A DNA stretch of 64,000 nucleotides from an uncultured Christensenella sp. Its GTDB lineage: Bacteria; Bacillota; Clostridia; Christensenellales; UBA1242. Position 1 is the stretch's first letter; every line of letters begins with the position of its first letter. A program made the position numbers and the translations under genes. The notes under the pieces were generated by a model. The model saw only the letters and a program-made list of their open reading frames with translations, had not been told where the DNA came from and searched no databases. Positions 8,153 through 16,753 of this stretch are shown piece after piece. The stretch lies in NCBI GenBank assembly GCA_910586385.1, contig CAJUGX010000006.1:23002-87001 (forward strand), read 5' to 3'.

Positions 8153-9808
8153 ATGAACAACAACAAACTTAAAATCACCTTCCTTGGTGGTGTGGGTGAA
8201 ATCGGCAAAAACATGACTGCATTTGAATACAACAACGAAATCATCGTGGTTGACGCAGGACTCACTTTCCCTGGGGATGATCTTCCTGGGATTGATGTCG
8301 TAATTCCAGACTTTTCCTATCTTGTCAACAACAAGGACAAAGTCAAAGCGATTATCTTGACACACGGTCACGAAGACCATATTGGAGCGATGCCTTTTGT
8401 AATGCAACAAATCAAAGCGCCAGTTTATGGGTCAAGATTGACCTTGGCTCTTGTTGACAACAAGATGAGAGAGCATAAAATTGATTACAAGGGGATTGCA
8501 GTAAAGCCAAAGAATGTGCTCAAGATAGGCTCTTTCTCAGTGGAATTTATCAAGGTTTCTCACTCTATTGCTGGAGCGCTTGCTCTTTGCATCACAACAC
8601 CTGCTGGAAATGTGGTGCACACTGGGGACTTCAAGATTGATTTCGAACCTCTTGATGGCTCAATGACAGACCTTCAAAGATTTGGAGAACTTGGAAAGAA
8701 AGGTGTAAATCTTTTGATGTGTGAAAGCACAAACGTTTGCAGACCAGGTTATTCTGCAAGTGAAAAAAGTGTTGGAAGAACTCTTGATGAAATTTTCAAA
8801 AAACATCCTGACAACAGACTTTTTGTGGCAACTTTTGCTTCAAACATCAATCGTCTTCAACAGATCCTTGATCTTGCCAAAAAGTATGGAAGAAAGGTTG
8901 CTTTCACTGGCAGAAGCATGATAAATATTTCAGAGATTGGACTTAAGATTGGCGAACTCTCTTTTGACAAAAGCATATTGATTGACATCGACAAGATTGA
9001 TACTTATGCCGACAAAGAACTTCTTATTGTCACAACAGGAAGTCAAGGCGAGCCTCTCTCTGCTCTTACAAGAATGGCAGCTGGAGAATTTAAGCAAGTC
9101 AAAATCAGAAAGAACGATTTGATTATTTTCTCAGCGTCACCAATTCCTGGAAATGAAAAAAGCGTTTACAATGTCATCAACACACTCTTCCAAAGAGGTG
9201 CAGATGTAATTTATGATGAACTTGCAGATGTCCACGCTTCAGGTCACGCTTGCCAAGAGGAAATCAAGACAATCCACTCTTTGGTTAAGCCAAAATTCTT
9301 TATCCCTATTCACGGGGAATATAGACACCTTAGGGTGCACAAGCAACTTGCAATGAGTTTGGGCATGGAAGAGAGAAATATCTTGACAACATCAATCGGT
9401 GACCAAATCGAGATGACTCCAAATTCAATCAAGAGAGTTGGATTTGTGCCTGCTGGTCAGAGACTCATTGACGGGTACGGAATCGGCGACATGGAAAGCA
9501 ATGTGCTTAGAGAAAGAAAACAACTTTCAGAAGATGGTTTCTGCGTTGTAGTTATGACAATCAACAATGTGTCTGGTGAAGTGGTTGGAGAACCTTTCAT
9601 CATCACAAGAGGTGTTGTTTATCAAGATGAGGCTGAAAGTTTTGTTCAAGACACAAAAAACACTGTTATTGCCTCTTTGAAAGAACAAGAACTTCGTGGT
9701 TGCGATCCTGCAATCATCAGAAACACAATCAGAAGAACAATCTCAAACTTCATCTTCAAACGCACAAAGCGTAAACCTATGGTTTTGGCGATTGTTATGC
9801 TTGACTAG
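8153..9808 (+). CDS. rnj: Ribonuclease J
   Basis: A beta-CASP metallo-beta-lactamase ribonuclease with 5'-3' exonuclease and endonuclease activity, central to mRNA turnover and rRNA maturation in Bacillota. The 551 residues show the zinc motif LTHGHEDHIGA (His71, His73, Asp75, His76), then VSHSIAGA, VVHTGDFKID, the beta-CASP region with NVCRPGYSASE and TTGSQGEP, and the late motif HGEYRHLRVH. The C-terminal domain ends with RRTISNFIFKRTKRKPM, typical of RNase J. AAAAGGAG precedes the ATG. Only one paralogue is visible here, so J1 versus J2 cannot be decided. Confidence 0.95.
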   Translation: MNNNKLKITFLGGVGEIGKNMTAFEYNNEIIVVDAGLTFPGDDLPGIDVVIPDFSYLVNNKDKVKAIILTHGHEDHIGAMPFVMQQIKAPVYGSRLTLALVDNKMREHKIDYKGIAVKPKNVLKIGSFSVEFIKVSHSIAGALALCITTPAGNVVHTGDFKIDFEPLDGSMTDLQRFGELGKKGVNLLMCESTNVCRPGYSASEKSVGRTLDEIFKKHPDNRLFVATFASNINRLQQILDLAKKYGRKVAFTGRSMINISEIGLKIGELSFDKSILIDIDKIDTYADKELLIVTTGSQGEPLSALTRMAAGEFKQVKIRKNDLIIFSASPIPGNEKSVYNVINTLFQRGADVIYDELADVHASGHACQEEIKTIHSLVKPKFFIPIHGEYRHLRVHKQLAMSLGMEERNILTTSIGDQIEMTPNSIKRVGFVPAGQRLIDGYGIGDMESNVLRERKQLSEDGFCVVVMTINNVSGEVVGEPFIITRGVVYQDEAESFVQDTKNTVIASLKEQELRGCDPAIIRNTIRRTISNFIFKRTKRKPMVLAIVMLD

Positions 9809-9817
9809 GAAAGTGAG

Positions 9818-10405
9818 ATGAAAAGCAAGGAAGAGTTTGAAGGTTTTTCTGACCATGAGTATAGACCGATTGCAAGGGAAAAGAGTATCGAAGTTTTGGA
9901 AAAACTTATCAAAAAAAATCGACCAAAAAGGATTTTGGAGATTGGCACTTTCATAGGGTACTCGGCGTCGATTATGCTTGAGGCTGACAAAGACAATTTT
10001 GTATGCACAATTGAAAAAGATGAAAAAAATGCAAAAGACGCTGTCAAAAATCTGACGGAGTTGGGTTTTGCTGGAAGGTTTGAAGTCGTGTGTGCTGACG
10101 CAATTGACTTTTTGGTGGAGCATCAAGACGAAAAATATGATTTCATCTTTTTGGATGGACCAAAAGGACAATACATCAAATATCTGCCATATCTCAAAAA
10201 GATGATGAATAGTGGTGCTGTTTTGCTTGCGGATGACATCTTGTTTTATGGACTTGTGAGGTCAGACGAGAAAATTGACCACAAACATCGGGCGCTTGTC
10301 AACAACTTGAGAAAGTTTATTGAAGCGATTGAAAATGACGATGAGTTGGAGACCATCATCTATGATTTTGCAAATGGCATGAGCGAAAGTAGAAAAAAAG
10401 GGTGA
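9818..10405 (+). CDS. Class I SAM-dependent O-methyltransferase (TrmR/YrrM-like)
   Basis: A 195-residue methyltransferase of the COG4122 family. Motif I is RILEIGTFIGYSAS; the acidic residue binding SAM ribose follows in CTIEKDEKNA; YDFIFLDGPKGQYIKYL is the family's post-II motif. Members include catechol and caffeoyl-CoA O-methyltransferases and B. subtilis TrmR, which methylates 5-hydroxyuridine in tRNA. A tRNA role is plausible given the many tRNA-modification genes nearby, but is inference. It starts 9 bases after the RNase J stop, with AGGAAAGTGAG as ribosome site, so the two are likely co-transcribed. The terminator stem overlaps its stop codon. Confidence 0.85.
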   Translation: MKSKEEFEGFSDHEYRPIAREKSIEVLEKLIKKNRPKRILEIGTFIGYSASIMLEADKDNFVCTIEKDEKNAKDAVKNLTELGFAGRFEVVCADAIDFLVEHQDEKYDFIFLDGPKGQYIKYLPYLKKMMNSGAVLLADDILFYGLVRSDEKIDHKHRALVNNLRKFIEAIENDDELETIIYDFANGMSESRKKG

Positions 10406-10422
10406 GAACCCTTTTTATTTTT
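10396..10422 (+). terminator. Terminator overlapping the methyltransferase stop codon
   Basis: AAAAGGGT, GAGA loop, ACCCTTTT and more T. The ascending stem contains the last codons and stop of the gene. Confidence 0.85.
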
Positions 10423-10462
10423 CTGTCAAGTTTTCAAAATCAATGCAGACATTATCATTTAT

Positions 10463-10491
10463 TTGTATTTTTTGACGATATTTGGTAAAAT
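10463..10491 (+). promoter_or_regulatory. Promoter of the PAP2 gene, placed for a leaderless transcript
   Basis: TTGTAT (10463-10468), 17 bases, TAAAAT (10486-10491), then only 6 bases to the ATG at 10498. There is no Shine-Dalgarno sequence between. Confidence 0.6.
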
Positions 10492-10497
10492 AACACT

Positions 10498-11073
10498 ATG
10501 GATTTCGAAATCAAGATTATCGAATTTTTGCAATCAGGACAAAATGCTTTCTTTGACACGGCTTTTCAAATGATTTCTGCAATCGGAAGTGTGATTGGAG
10601 TCATCGTTGTGAGTTTGCTGTTTTTGCTGAAAAAAAGAAAGATATTTTTTTGGTATATCCTTTCGTATGCGGTGGCTGCTGGCTTGATTTGGATTTTGAA
10701 AGACCAAATTCACCGCATAAGACCATATGATGCAGTCGATTCCATTGTGTGTCTGGGCGGTGTTGCAGATGATTTCAGTTTTCCAAGTGGGCATTCGGCT
10801 TGTGCAACGGCAATTGCAATCTTCATTGGCTATGCACTTTTCACAAGTTACAAAAAAACTTGGGAGCGAGTTGGCATTGTCCTCGGATGTGGGCTTTATG
10901 TCGCACTCGTGGGGTTGTCGAGAATGTACCTTGGGATGCACTATCTGACAGATGTGCTTGCTGGAATTGGAATTTCGGCCGTATTCTGCGTGCTTGGAAT
11001 AATCTTGATGACAATTTATCAAAGACAAAAGAAGGGTAGAAATGAAATTGAAAATGGAAGTAAAAAATCTTGA
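10498..11073 (+). CDS. PAP2-family lipid phosphatase
   Basis: A 191-residue integral membrane phosphatase with about five helices. The three PAP2 motifs are complete: KDQIHRIRPYD, PSGHS and SRMYLGMHYLTD, giving the catalytic His pair and Arg residues. Members hydrolyse phosphatidic acid, diacylglycerol pyrophosphate or undecaprenyl pyrophosphate (BcrC-like); a wall-lipid carrier role is likely but the substrate cannot be read from sequence. No ribosome site precedes the ATG, and the promoter -10 box lies 6 bases upstream. Its 3' end overlaps tsaE by 32 bases. Confidence 0.9.
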   Translation: MDFEIKIIEFLQSGQNAFFDTAFQMISAIGSVIGVIVVSLLFLLKKRKIFFWYILSYAVAAGLIWILKDQIHRIRPYDAVDSIVCLGGVADDFSFPSGHSACATAIAIFIGYALFTSYKKTWERVGIVLGCGLYVALVGLSRMYLGMHYLTDVLAGIGISAVFCVLGIILMTIYQRQKKGRNEIENGSKKS

Positions 11074-11473
11074 TGAGACTAGGCAGGTTGCGGCTGCCTT
11101 TGCAAAGAGTTTGACAAATCCAATGGTGGTGCTTCTCAATGGTGATTTGGGGAGCGGAAAGACAACTTTTGTCAAAGAAGTTGTCAAGGCTCTCGGCTGT
11201 GATGATTTGGTGACAAGTCCGACATTCACACTTCTCAACTCTTATAATGCAAAGTTTCCTGTTTATCACTTTGACATGTACAGACTCTCTTCTGCTGAAG
11301 AGGCGATGAATGTTGGCTTTGAGGAATATTTTGACAAGCACAGTTTGGATGGGGTTTGTTTTGTTGAGTGGTCAGAAAATGTTGAAGGGTTGATAAGGGA
11401 TGTTGACTTTGTGATTGATATTCAAAAGAAAGGTGAAAACGAGAGAGTTTTCACAATTGAAGGGGTAGAGTGA
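11042..11473 (+). CDS. tsaE: tRNA threonylcarbamoyladenosine biosynthesis protein TsaE
   Basis: The ATPase that, with TsaB and TsaD, transfers threonylcarbamoyl to A37 of ANN-decoding tRNAs. The 143-residue chain has the Walker A motif LNGDLGSGKTTF (Gly34-Thr41), the TSPTFTLLNSY switch, YHFDMYRL and a CFVEWSE segment, all family hallmarks. The start at 11042 lies inside the PAP2 gene and is preceded by GAAGGG; an in-frame ATG at 11054 is a possible alternative. It is followed by tsaB in a TGATG overlap, so the two are translationally coupled. tsaD is not in the window. Confidence 0.94.
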   Translation: MKLKMEVKNLDETRQVAAAFAKSLTNPMVVLLNGDLGSGKTTFVKEVVKALGCDDLVTSPTFTLLNSYNAKFPVYHFDMYRLSSAEEAMNVGFEEYFDKHSLDGVCFVEWSENVEGLIRDVDFVIDIQKKGENERVFTIEGVE

Positions 11474-12123
11474 TGTTGGCAATAAATACTGCGTTTATGA
11501 CGGCAAATTTGGCACTTAAAACGGCAGATGGGCAAGTTGTTTTGAAAGATATTGAGTCAAAGAGCAAACACTCAGAAAGTGTGCTCAAAGTGATTGACGA
11601 GATGTGCCAAGAAACAGGGATAAATGTGCTTGATGTGGGCACTGTGAGCGTTGTTGTAGGACCGGGCTCTTTCACTGGACTCAGGATTGGCACAGCTGTT
11701 GCAAAGGCACTTGGGTGTGCAAAATCTGACCTCAAATTCGTTGCTTTGTCATCGCTGGAACTTATGGCATATAATGTTTACAAAAACCATCTTGCTGATG
11801 GAGATTTTGTCTGTGTGCTCAACGCCCTTTCTGATTTGTTTTTTGTTGCATATTTTGACAAGAATGGCATAAAACTTGATTGTGAGAAGATGATTGACAA
11901 AGTCGAGTTCGAAAAAATTACACTTCCAATGTTTTCACTTAAGGGAGATTTGAATAATCCAAAATGTACGGATATTGAGATAAGTTGTCAGCAGTTGCTG
12001 GAATTTTCACTCCTTAAGGAAAGCAAAAATGAGTTTGTGAGCGAGAGCGAACTTCTTCCAGTTTATTTGCGTAAGTCACAGGCGGAAGATATGCTTGCAA
12101 AAAAAGAGAAAAAAGATTGCTAA
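11473..12123 (+). CDS. tsaB: tRNA threonylcarbamoyladenosine biosynthesis protein TsaB
   Basis: A 216-residue ASKHA-fold partner of TsaD in t6A synthesis. It shows the start MLAINTA, the HSESVLKVIDEM segment and the signature VVVGPGSFTGLRIG. The C-terminal half is shorter and less conserved than in E. coli, as is common in Bacillota. The ATG at 11473 shares its A with the TGA stop of tsaE (TGATG), and AGGGGTAG provides a ribosome site; a GTG at 11470 would add one residue. No terminator follows directly, and the next gene has its own promoter. Confidence 0.92.
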   Translation: MLAINTAFMTANLALKTADGQVVLKDIESKSKHSESVLKVIDEMCQETGINVLDVGTVSVVVGPGSFTGLRIGTAVAKALGCAKSDLKFVALSSLELMAYNVYKNHLADGDFVCVLNALSDLFFVAYFDKNGIKLDCEKMIDKVEFEKITLPMFSLKGDLNNPKCTDIEISCQQLLEFSLLKESKNEFVSESELLPVYLRKSQAEDMLAKKEKKDC

Positions 12124-12127
12124 ATGA

Positions 12128-12156
12128 TTGACTTTGGACTTATTTATATGTAGAAT
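12128..12156 (+). promoter_or_regulatory. Promoter of the zinc-ribbon gene
   Basis: TTGACT (12128-12133), 17 bases, TAGAAT (12151-12156). AAAAGGAG follows before the ATG at 12180. Confidence 0.75.
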
Positions 12157-12179
12157 ACATACAGAAAAAAGGAGATTGT

Positions 12180-12695
12180 ATGAAAAAACCTGTTTATATC
12201 AGATGTCCAAGATGCGAACTTAACTATATAGAAAAGAAAGAAAAGTTGTGTTCTGTATGCAAAGCAGAGTTGTCAGCAAACAAAGATTTGTTTGTCAATG
12301 ACCTTGATTTGGAGCTTTGTCCAATCTGCAAAACAAACTATATTCAACCAGACGAAATCATGTGTGCAACATGTCTTAAAGAGCATCAATCAGAGGATGG
12401 AGAAATCACTGGTGATGATTGGGATGAATACGTAAATCGTGATGAAGACGAAGTTGTATATGATGACGAGGAAACAGGAGAGATGGCTTCTGTGACAGAC
12501 ATCGATGACGATGCACTTGATGATGACTTGGATTCAGGGATTGGCTTTGATGACAGTCTCGACGATGAAGAACTTGAGCTTGGCGATGAAGACCTGAGCT
12601 CAGAGTTTGATGACGAAGAAGATGAGGATTCACTTGACCTTGATTTTGATGATGACGATGATTTCGATGATGACGACGGTGATGACGATTTCTAA
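12180..12695 (+). CDS. Zinc-ribbon protein with very acidic tail, function unknown
   Basis: A 171-residue protein. The N-terminal third has two Cys4 zinc-ribbon units: CPRC plus CSVC (residues 9-27) and CPIC plus CATC (47-64). From about residue 75 it is almost wholly Asp and Glu, ending in a run of DDDD clusters, a likely disordered polyanion like the tail of the RNA polymerase delta subunit. An RNA polymerase- or nucleic-acid-associated role is only a guess from that likeness. It is a single gene with its own strong promoter and terminator and an AAAAGGAG ribosome site. Confidence 0.75.
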   Translation: MKKPVYIRCPRCELNYIEKKEKLCSVCKAELSANKDLFVNDLDLELCPICKTNYIQPDEIMCATCLKEHQSEDGEITGDDWDEYVNRDEDEVVYDDEETGEMASVTDIDDDALDDDLDSGIGFDDSLDDEELELGDEDLSSEFDDEEDEDSLDLDFDDDDDFDDDDGDDDF

Positions 12696-12702
12696 AATAT
12701 GA

Positions 12703-12739
12703 AAAATGACCACAAACGGCAATTGTTTGTGGTCATTTT
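12703..12739 (+). terminator. Terminator of the zinc-ribbon gene
   Basis: A 14-base perfect stem (AAATGACCACAAAC with GTTTGTGGTCATTT) around a 7-base loop, followed by a short T run. Confidence 0.8.
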
Positions 12740-12780
12740 GTTTGCTGGTGCATATTCAAACGGAGTGGGCAAATAAAAAG

Positions 12781-12813
12781 AAAAAGAGATGAAATCAATC
12801 ATCTCTTTTTTTA
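12781..12813 (-). terminator. Terminator of the 1282-residue surface protein
   Basis: AAAAGAGATGA pairs with TCATCTCTTTT. It lies at the minus-strand stop codon and has T-rich flanks on both strands, so it may act both ways. Confidence 0.75.
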
Positions 12814-15800
12814 TTTAGACTTTTTTGCTTTTTCTTGCTTTGCCTTCTCTTTTTCAGCCTTTTTGTTTTCTTTTTTTGAAGCCTTTTCGAGTTGGTGTTT
12901 TCTTGCAATTTCTTGAGCATAGATTTTTCTTTCAAGGTCCAGCAAGTATTCAGGGGACTTGATGGTTTCCATTTGCTTGTTGAGAGATTCAATCTTTTCT
13001 GCGACTGCTGTTCTCTTTCTTGCAAAGTCCTTAAACTCTTTGTCAGTTGCCTTCGAAACCTCATCTTTGTCTTGTGAGCGGAGTCCAACGATTTTCTCTT
13101 TGTGTTTCGCTTCAAGAAGTCCGAGTTCGTTTTGGAATCTGTCAATGTTCTTTTGAAGCTCAGCAACTTGAACATCTTTTTCTGCCTTTGCTTTTGCTTT
13201 CACAACATCAACTTCAAGGCTTGATTTTCTGTCATAAGATTCTCTACGCTTCTTTTCAATCTTCTTGAGTTTGATGTTTCTAAGAACAACTCCCACAATG
13301 GCGATTACAATTGCTGCACCCATCAAGATTGAGGAAACCAAGATTGACCAGTTGAGGTCGTTGTTTGTTTTGCCAGCATCGTTGTCTGTGTTTGAATCAT
13401 CAGGATCATCTGGGTTTTCTTCTGTAGCAGAGGCGTTTGCAATGAAAACTCTGTCTTTGTTTACGTCATATTTCTTGTCTTTGAAAGTTGTGTTTGCAAT
13501 GTCATATTCGGTGTTGGTCGCTTTCTCAAGTTTCAAGTCATAGATTGCTGCTGCACCGACTGTCTCAGGTGTGTCACTTATGAGTGAGATATAAAGTTGG
13601 GCGGTTGTTGCCTCGCTTGGATGGAAATAGATGCTGTATTCTTCATATTTCTCATCACTTTTAAGTTCTGACATATAGTCAAATCCAGTAAGACCAACGG
13701 TTACGCCGTACTTGTATGTCTTTTTGCTGTCAAGCGTGCCTTCAAAGTGAGTCTTGAGTTTGAATGAAAGTTTGTAATAATCATTTTCAAGGTCAAGGTT
13801 GAAACGTGATTGGATGGCATATGTGCCAGAAGTTTGGTTCTGGATGAAGAAGACGTTCTTTTCTTCTTCCTCTTTAATCTTGAAATTTTCGCTCTCTTCC
13901 AAACTTTCGCTCTTTACGATTGATGCAAATCCACTGTTTCCAACAACATCTTTCCCTTCAAATGCAGGAGCATATTCAGAAATGTTTGTTGTTGGTGTTT
14001 CTGTTGGGATATTGTTTGTTGGGAGGTTGAGGTAGAAGTTTGACATATCAACAGTGTTGCCTTTCTTGTCGACTTCTGCTGAGAAATCAGTTTCTTCAAT
14101 TGATTTGAGTGCGAAATGGTCAAAGAAAGCATAACCAAATTGAGTCTCTTTCTCATTGCCAAGTTCGATCACGAAATAAACTTCGCTTGCCCCATCTCCA
14201 GCTTTGACAAAAATCTCATATTCTTCCCAAACTCCGCCAGTTGAGAGTTTTTGTGCTTTGCTGAGTTGGAAGCCAGAGTTGTCATAGAGGGTGACAGTGA
14301 TGTCAGCTGCTGTGTTGTACCAGAATGAAATTCTGCTTACACTGCCAGCAGAGAGTGATATATTTGGAGTTTTTACATTTTGCCAAGATTTGTCAGTTGT
14401 GTTTGCAAGCATAAGGATGTTGTCGGTGTCCGTTTTGCTTCCGTGTCTGTTTCCGACGGTCGAATTGCCAAAAATCTCTACGTTTGCCCAATAATATGGG
14501 TTTTTGGTAGGGACAATGCCTTGACTTGCAAGTTCTTCATATTTGCGGAGATATTTCTCATGTTCTGATTGTGCACTGTTGATTACGCCACCAAATGCAA
14601 GTTCTCCACCACTGATTGTCCAATCAACTGGAGCAAGAGGGAAGTTGCTATCTTTGTCAATGGTGACATCATTGAAATCGCCATTTGTGACTGAGAGGTT
14701 TGCGGATGACTCGTCAAGAGTTGCTTTGTTTGATGCATTTTCAAAGTCCGCAGAGGATGCTTTTGTCACTGTTATGTCATCAAACACAACACAACCAGTG
14801 GCTGTCTCATTCTCATTTCCAAGCCCAAGAGAAATTTTGATTGCAGAGTTGTACAATGAACCACCCTTCACATAAAATTCAACCACGCCATAGTTGTTGT
14901 TGAATTGGTCAGAGCCGTTTGATGTCAATCCGCTGCTTGCAGTTTGAGAGAGGAGGGTGTAGTCGGTATCTTTAAGGTTGTATGCAGAAAGGACGGAGTC
15001 GCTTTCTTCAACAAACATATAAGCATTTCCTTCAGAGAGTTCTGAAATCTTGTAATATGCTTTGATTTTGTAGATAGAGTTTGCTTCAATCAAGATGTCG
15101 TTTGAAGTAACTTTCACATATTCTTTCTTTGCAGTAAGTCCCAAAACATAGTCATTTTTTGAAATTGAAACTGTGCCGTCTTCCATGTCAACTTTGCAAG
15201 AAAGATTTGAACCGACAAAGTCATATCCAGTGTGTGCTTTGAAGGCTTCTGGGGCGCCAGTGTTGTAAATCTTTGCTTTTCCAGTGCCAGAGATTGCCCA
15301 GTCTGTGACAGGTGAACCGCCATCAAGCACGCCAGTCTCAAAATCGAAATTGTTTGATGGATATTCGATTTGAGTTGGATTTTTGAAATTGAAAATCTGG
15401 GTGCAGTTTGTTTTTTTAGACTGACCGTCAGTTGTTTTTTGTTCATAGCTTCTGTTTGCATAAGCATTGTATGTTTTCCAGAAAGCGTTTTCGCTGTATT
15501 GGAAGACATGGCAGTCATCAAAGAAGACAACGCCACCACTTGCGTATCCTTCTTTTTCTGCACCAAGCCACAGGTCAAGAGTTGTCTCTTGTGCAGTGTC
15601 GCCAGTTGCAACGAAGAAATAGAAAGTTACCCATTCTTTTGAGGTGACTTCAGTAAATTCCGCTTTGACAGCTTTTCCATCAGCATCTTTAAGTCCAGAC
15701 AAATATATTGAGCCAAAGATGTGGTCGTTGAGAGATGTGTATTCAGTTTTTGTTGAATAGTACTTCTCAGTTGAGTCAACTTTGTAATTTTTTGCGGCCG

Positions 15801-16659
15801 TGTCATATTGCAAGTTGCAAGAGTAGGTTGTAGAAGTGGAGTAAATGGTGATTTCTCCGTCTACAATATCAAGTTCTCTTGTGCGAACATAGAATATGTT
15901 GCCATCTTTGTTGAAGCCTGCAAAGTTTTCGTCTTCATAGAATTTGTTTTCAGCTGTAAGAGTCAGGTCACTTGCAAGTGGGGTGCTGTTTGCAGTCAAA
16001 GTCTTCCTCACATTGTAAGTGGTTGTGCCGAGTGAAAGTTCGACATAGACAGGTTCGAAGTCTTCTGAGAAAGCCTGCTTTTCAAAGCTTGTCTTTGAAA
16101 CAGTCTTGTTTTCATCAGTGACAACACCACTCTCAACATAGGTTGTTGTTTGAGAATAGTCAGTGTCTGCTTTGAAAGAAACTTGGAAAGAATAATACGA
16201 GTTTGCTTCAAGAGAGACGGTGTTTGAAGAATATCCTTGTCGTGCTTCAGTATTTTTGCTTGTTTCCGAAGTTTTTGAGTTTATCATCAAGATAGAACTG
16301 TCAGATGCCTTTGCCAAAGGATTTTTTGACAAGTGATAGGTCCCTGACATATAGTTTTGGAATGATGTGCCGGTGTTGATGATCCCGGCAGTTGTCTTTG
16401 AGTTTGAAAGTTTGCCAGTCCAACCAGAAAGGCTGGTTGAAAGAGAATAAGTTGACGAACTTGAATTGAAGTTGTTGTTTGTCATACTCATTTCTTTGAC
16501 ATAACTTGAATAATAATTTGCTGCAGAAGTATCGGCGTTTGCCTTTCCAATTGGACATGCGATGCCAGTTGCAACTGTTGCTGCGATAGGCATAGCGACT
16601 GCACACAATGGGAGCAGAAGTTTGTTTTTGATACCTTTGTTTTTGCTAGTTTTTTTCAT
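12811..16659 (-). CDS. Giant membrane-anchored surface protein with repeated beta domains
   Basis: A 1282-residue protein. The N-terminus has a basic start and a hydrophobic signal (LLLPLCAVAMPIAATVATGIA, residues 14-34). About 1050 extracellular residues follow, rich in Ser, Thr and Asn. They contain at least four copies of a module built around an ISFWY, YFFV or EFYVKGG strand and a closing VFFDDC, VVFDDITV or AFFDHF strand, as in CBM4/9-type jelly rolls. A membrane helix (WSILVSSILMGAAIVIAIVGVVL, about residues 1105-1130) leads into a 150-residue Lys/Glu-rich coiled coil in the cytoplasm. Carbohydrate binding is inference. Large extracellular parts joined to a long cytoplasmic coiled coil are unusual. 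AAAGGA precedes the ATG. Confidence 0.8.
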   Translation of the reverse strand: MKKTSKNKGIKNKLLLPLCAVAMPIAATVATGIACPIGKANADTSAANYYSSYVKEMSMTNNNFNSSSSTYSLSTSLSGWTGKLSNSKTTAGIINTGTSFQNYMSGTYHLSKNPLAKASDSSILMINSKTSETSKNTEARQGYSSNTVSLEANSYYSFQVSFKADTDYSQTTTYVESGVVTDENKTVSKTSFEKQAFSEDFEPVYVELSLGTTTYNVRKTLTANSTPLASDLTLTAENKFYEDENFAGFNKDGNIFYVRTRELDIVDGEITIYSTSTTYSCNLQYDTAAKNYKVDSTEKYYSTKTEYTSLNDHIFGSIYLSGLKDADGKAVKAEFTEVTSKEWVTFYFFVATGDTAQETTLDLWLGAEKEGYASGGVVFFDDCHVFQYSENAFWKTYNAYANRSYEQKTTDGQSKKTNCTQIFNFKNPTQIEYPSNNFDFETGVLDGGSPVTDWAISGTGKAKIYNTGAPEAFKAHTGYDFVGSNLSCKVDMEDGTVSISKNDYVLGLTAKKEYVKVTSNDILIEANSIYKIKAYYKISELSEGNAYMFVEESDSVLSAYNLKDTDYTLLSQTASSGLTSNGSDQFNNNYGVVEFYVKGGSLYNSAIKISLGLGNENETATGCVVFDDITVTKASSADFENASNKATLDESSANLSVTNGDFNDVTIDKDSNFPLAPVDWTISGGELAFGGVINSAQSEHEKYLRKYEELASQGIVPTKNPYYWANVEIFGNSTVGNRHGSKTDTDNILMLANTTDKSWQNVKTPNISLSAGSVSRISFWYNTAADITVTLYDNSGFQLSKAQKLSTGGVWEEYEIFVKAGDGASEVYFVIELGNEKETQFGYAFFDHFALKSIEETDFSAEVDKKGNTVDMSNFYLNLPTNNIPTETPTTNISEYAPAFEGKDVVGNSGFASIVKSESLEESENFKIKEEEEKNVFFIQNQTSGTYAIQSRFNLDLENDYYKLSFKLKTHFEGTLDSKKTYKYGVTVGLTGFDYMSELKSDEKYEEYSIYFHPSEATTAQLYISLISDTPETVGAAAIYDLKLEKATNTEYDIANTTFKDKKYDVNKDRVFIANASATEENPDDPDDSNTDNDAGKTNNDLNWSILVSSILMGAAIVIAIVGVVLRNIKLKKIEKKRRESYDRKSSLEVDVVKAKAKAEKDVQVAELQKNIDRFQNELGLLEAKHKEKIVGLRSQDKDEVSKATDKEFKDFARKRTAVAEKIESLNKQMETIKSPEYLLDLERKIYAQEIARKHQLEKASKKENKKAEKEKAKQEKAKKSK

Positions 16660-16692
16660 GCTTGAAATCCTTTATATAAGTTTAACTTGATT

Positions 16693-16721
16693 ATTATAAT
16701 ACATTTATTGCAAATAATCAA
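16693..16721 (-). promoter_or_regulatory. Promoter of the 1282-residue surface protein
   Basis: On the minus strand TTGATT (16716-16721), 17 bases, TATAAT (16693-16698), with an AAAGGA ribosome site further down. Confidence 0.7.
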
Positions 16722-16753
16722 ATATTTTTTCGAAAAATAAAGACAATAACCTT

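Noticed and set aside
7559..8410. Long open frame on the minus strand opposite a membrane-protein gene and the RNase J start
   Set aside because: Its product is rich in His, Lys and Cys with no recognisable pattern, it is antisense to two well-supported genes, and it has no ribosome site.
10534..11238. Open frame on the minus strand opposite PAP2 and tsaE
   Set aside because: It covers two recognised genes on the other strand and its translation resembles nothing known.
12406..12633. Open frame antisense to the acidic tail region
   Set aside because: The His/Pro/Leu-rich product is what the complement of Asp/Glu codons gives; there is no independent support.
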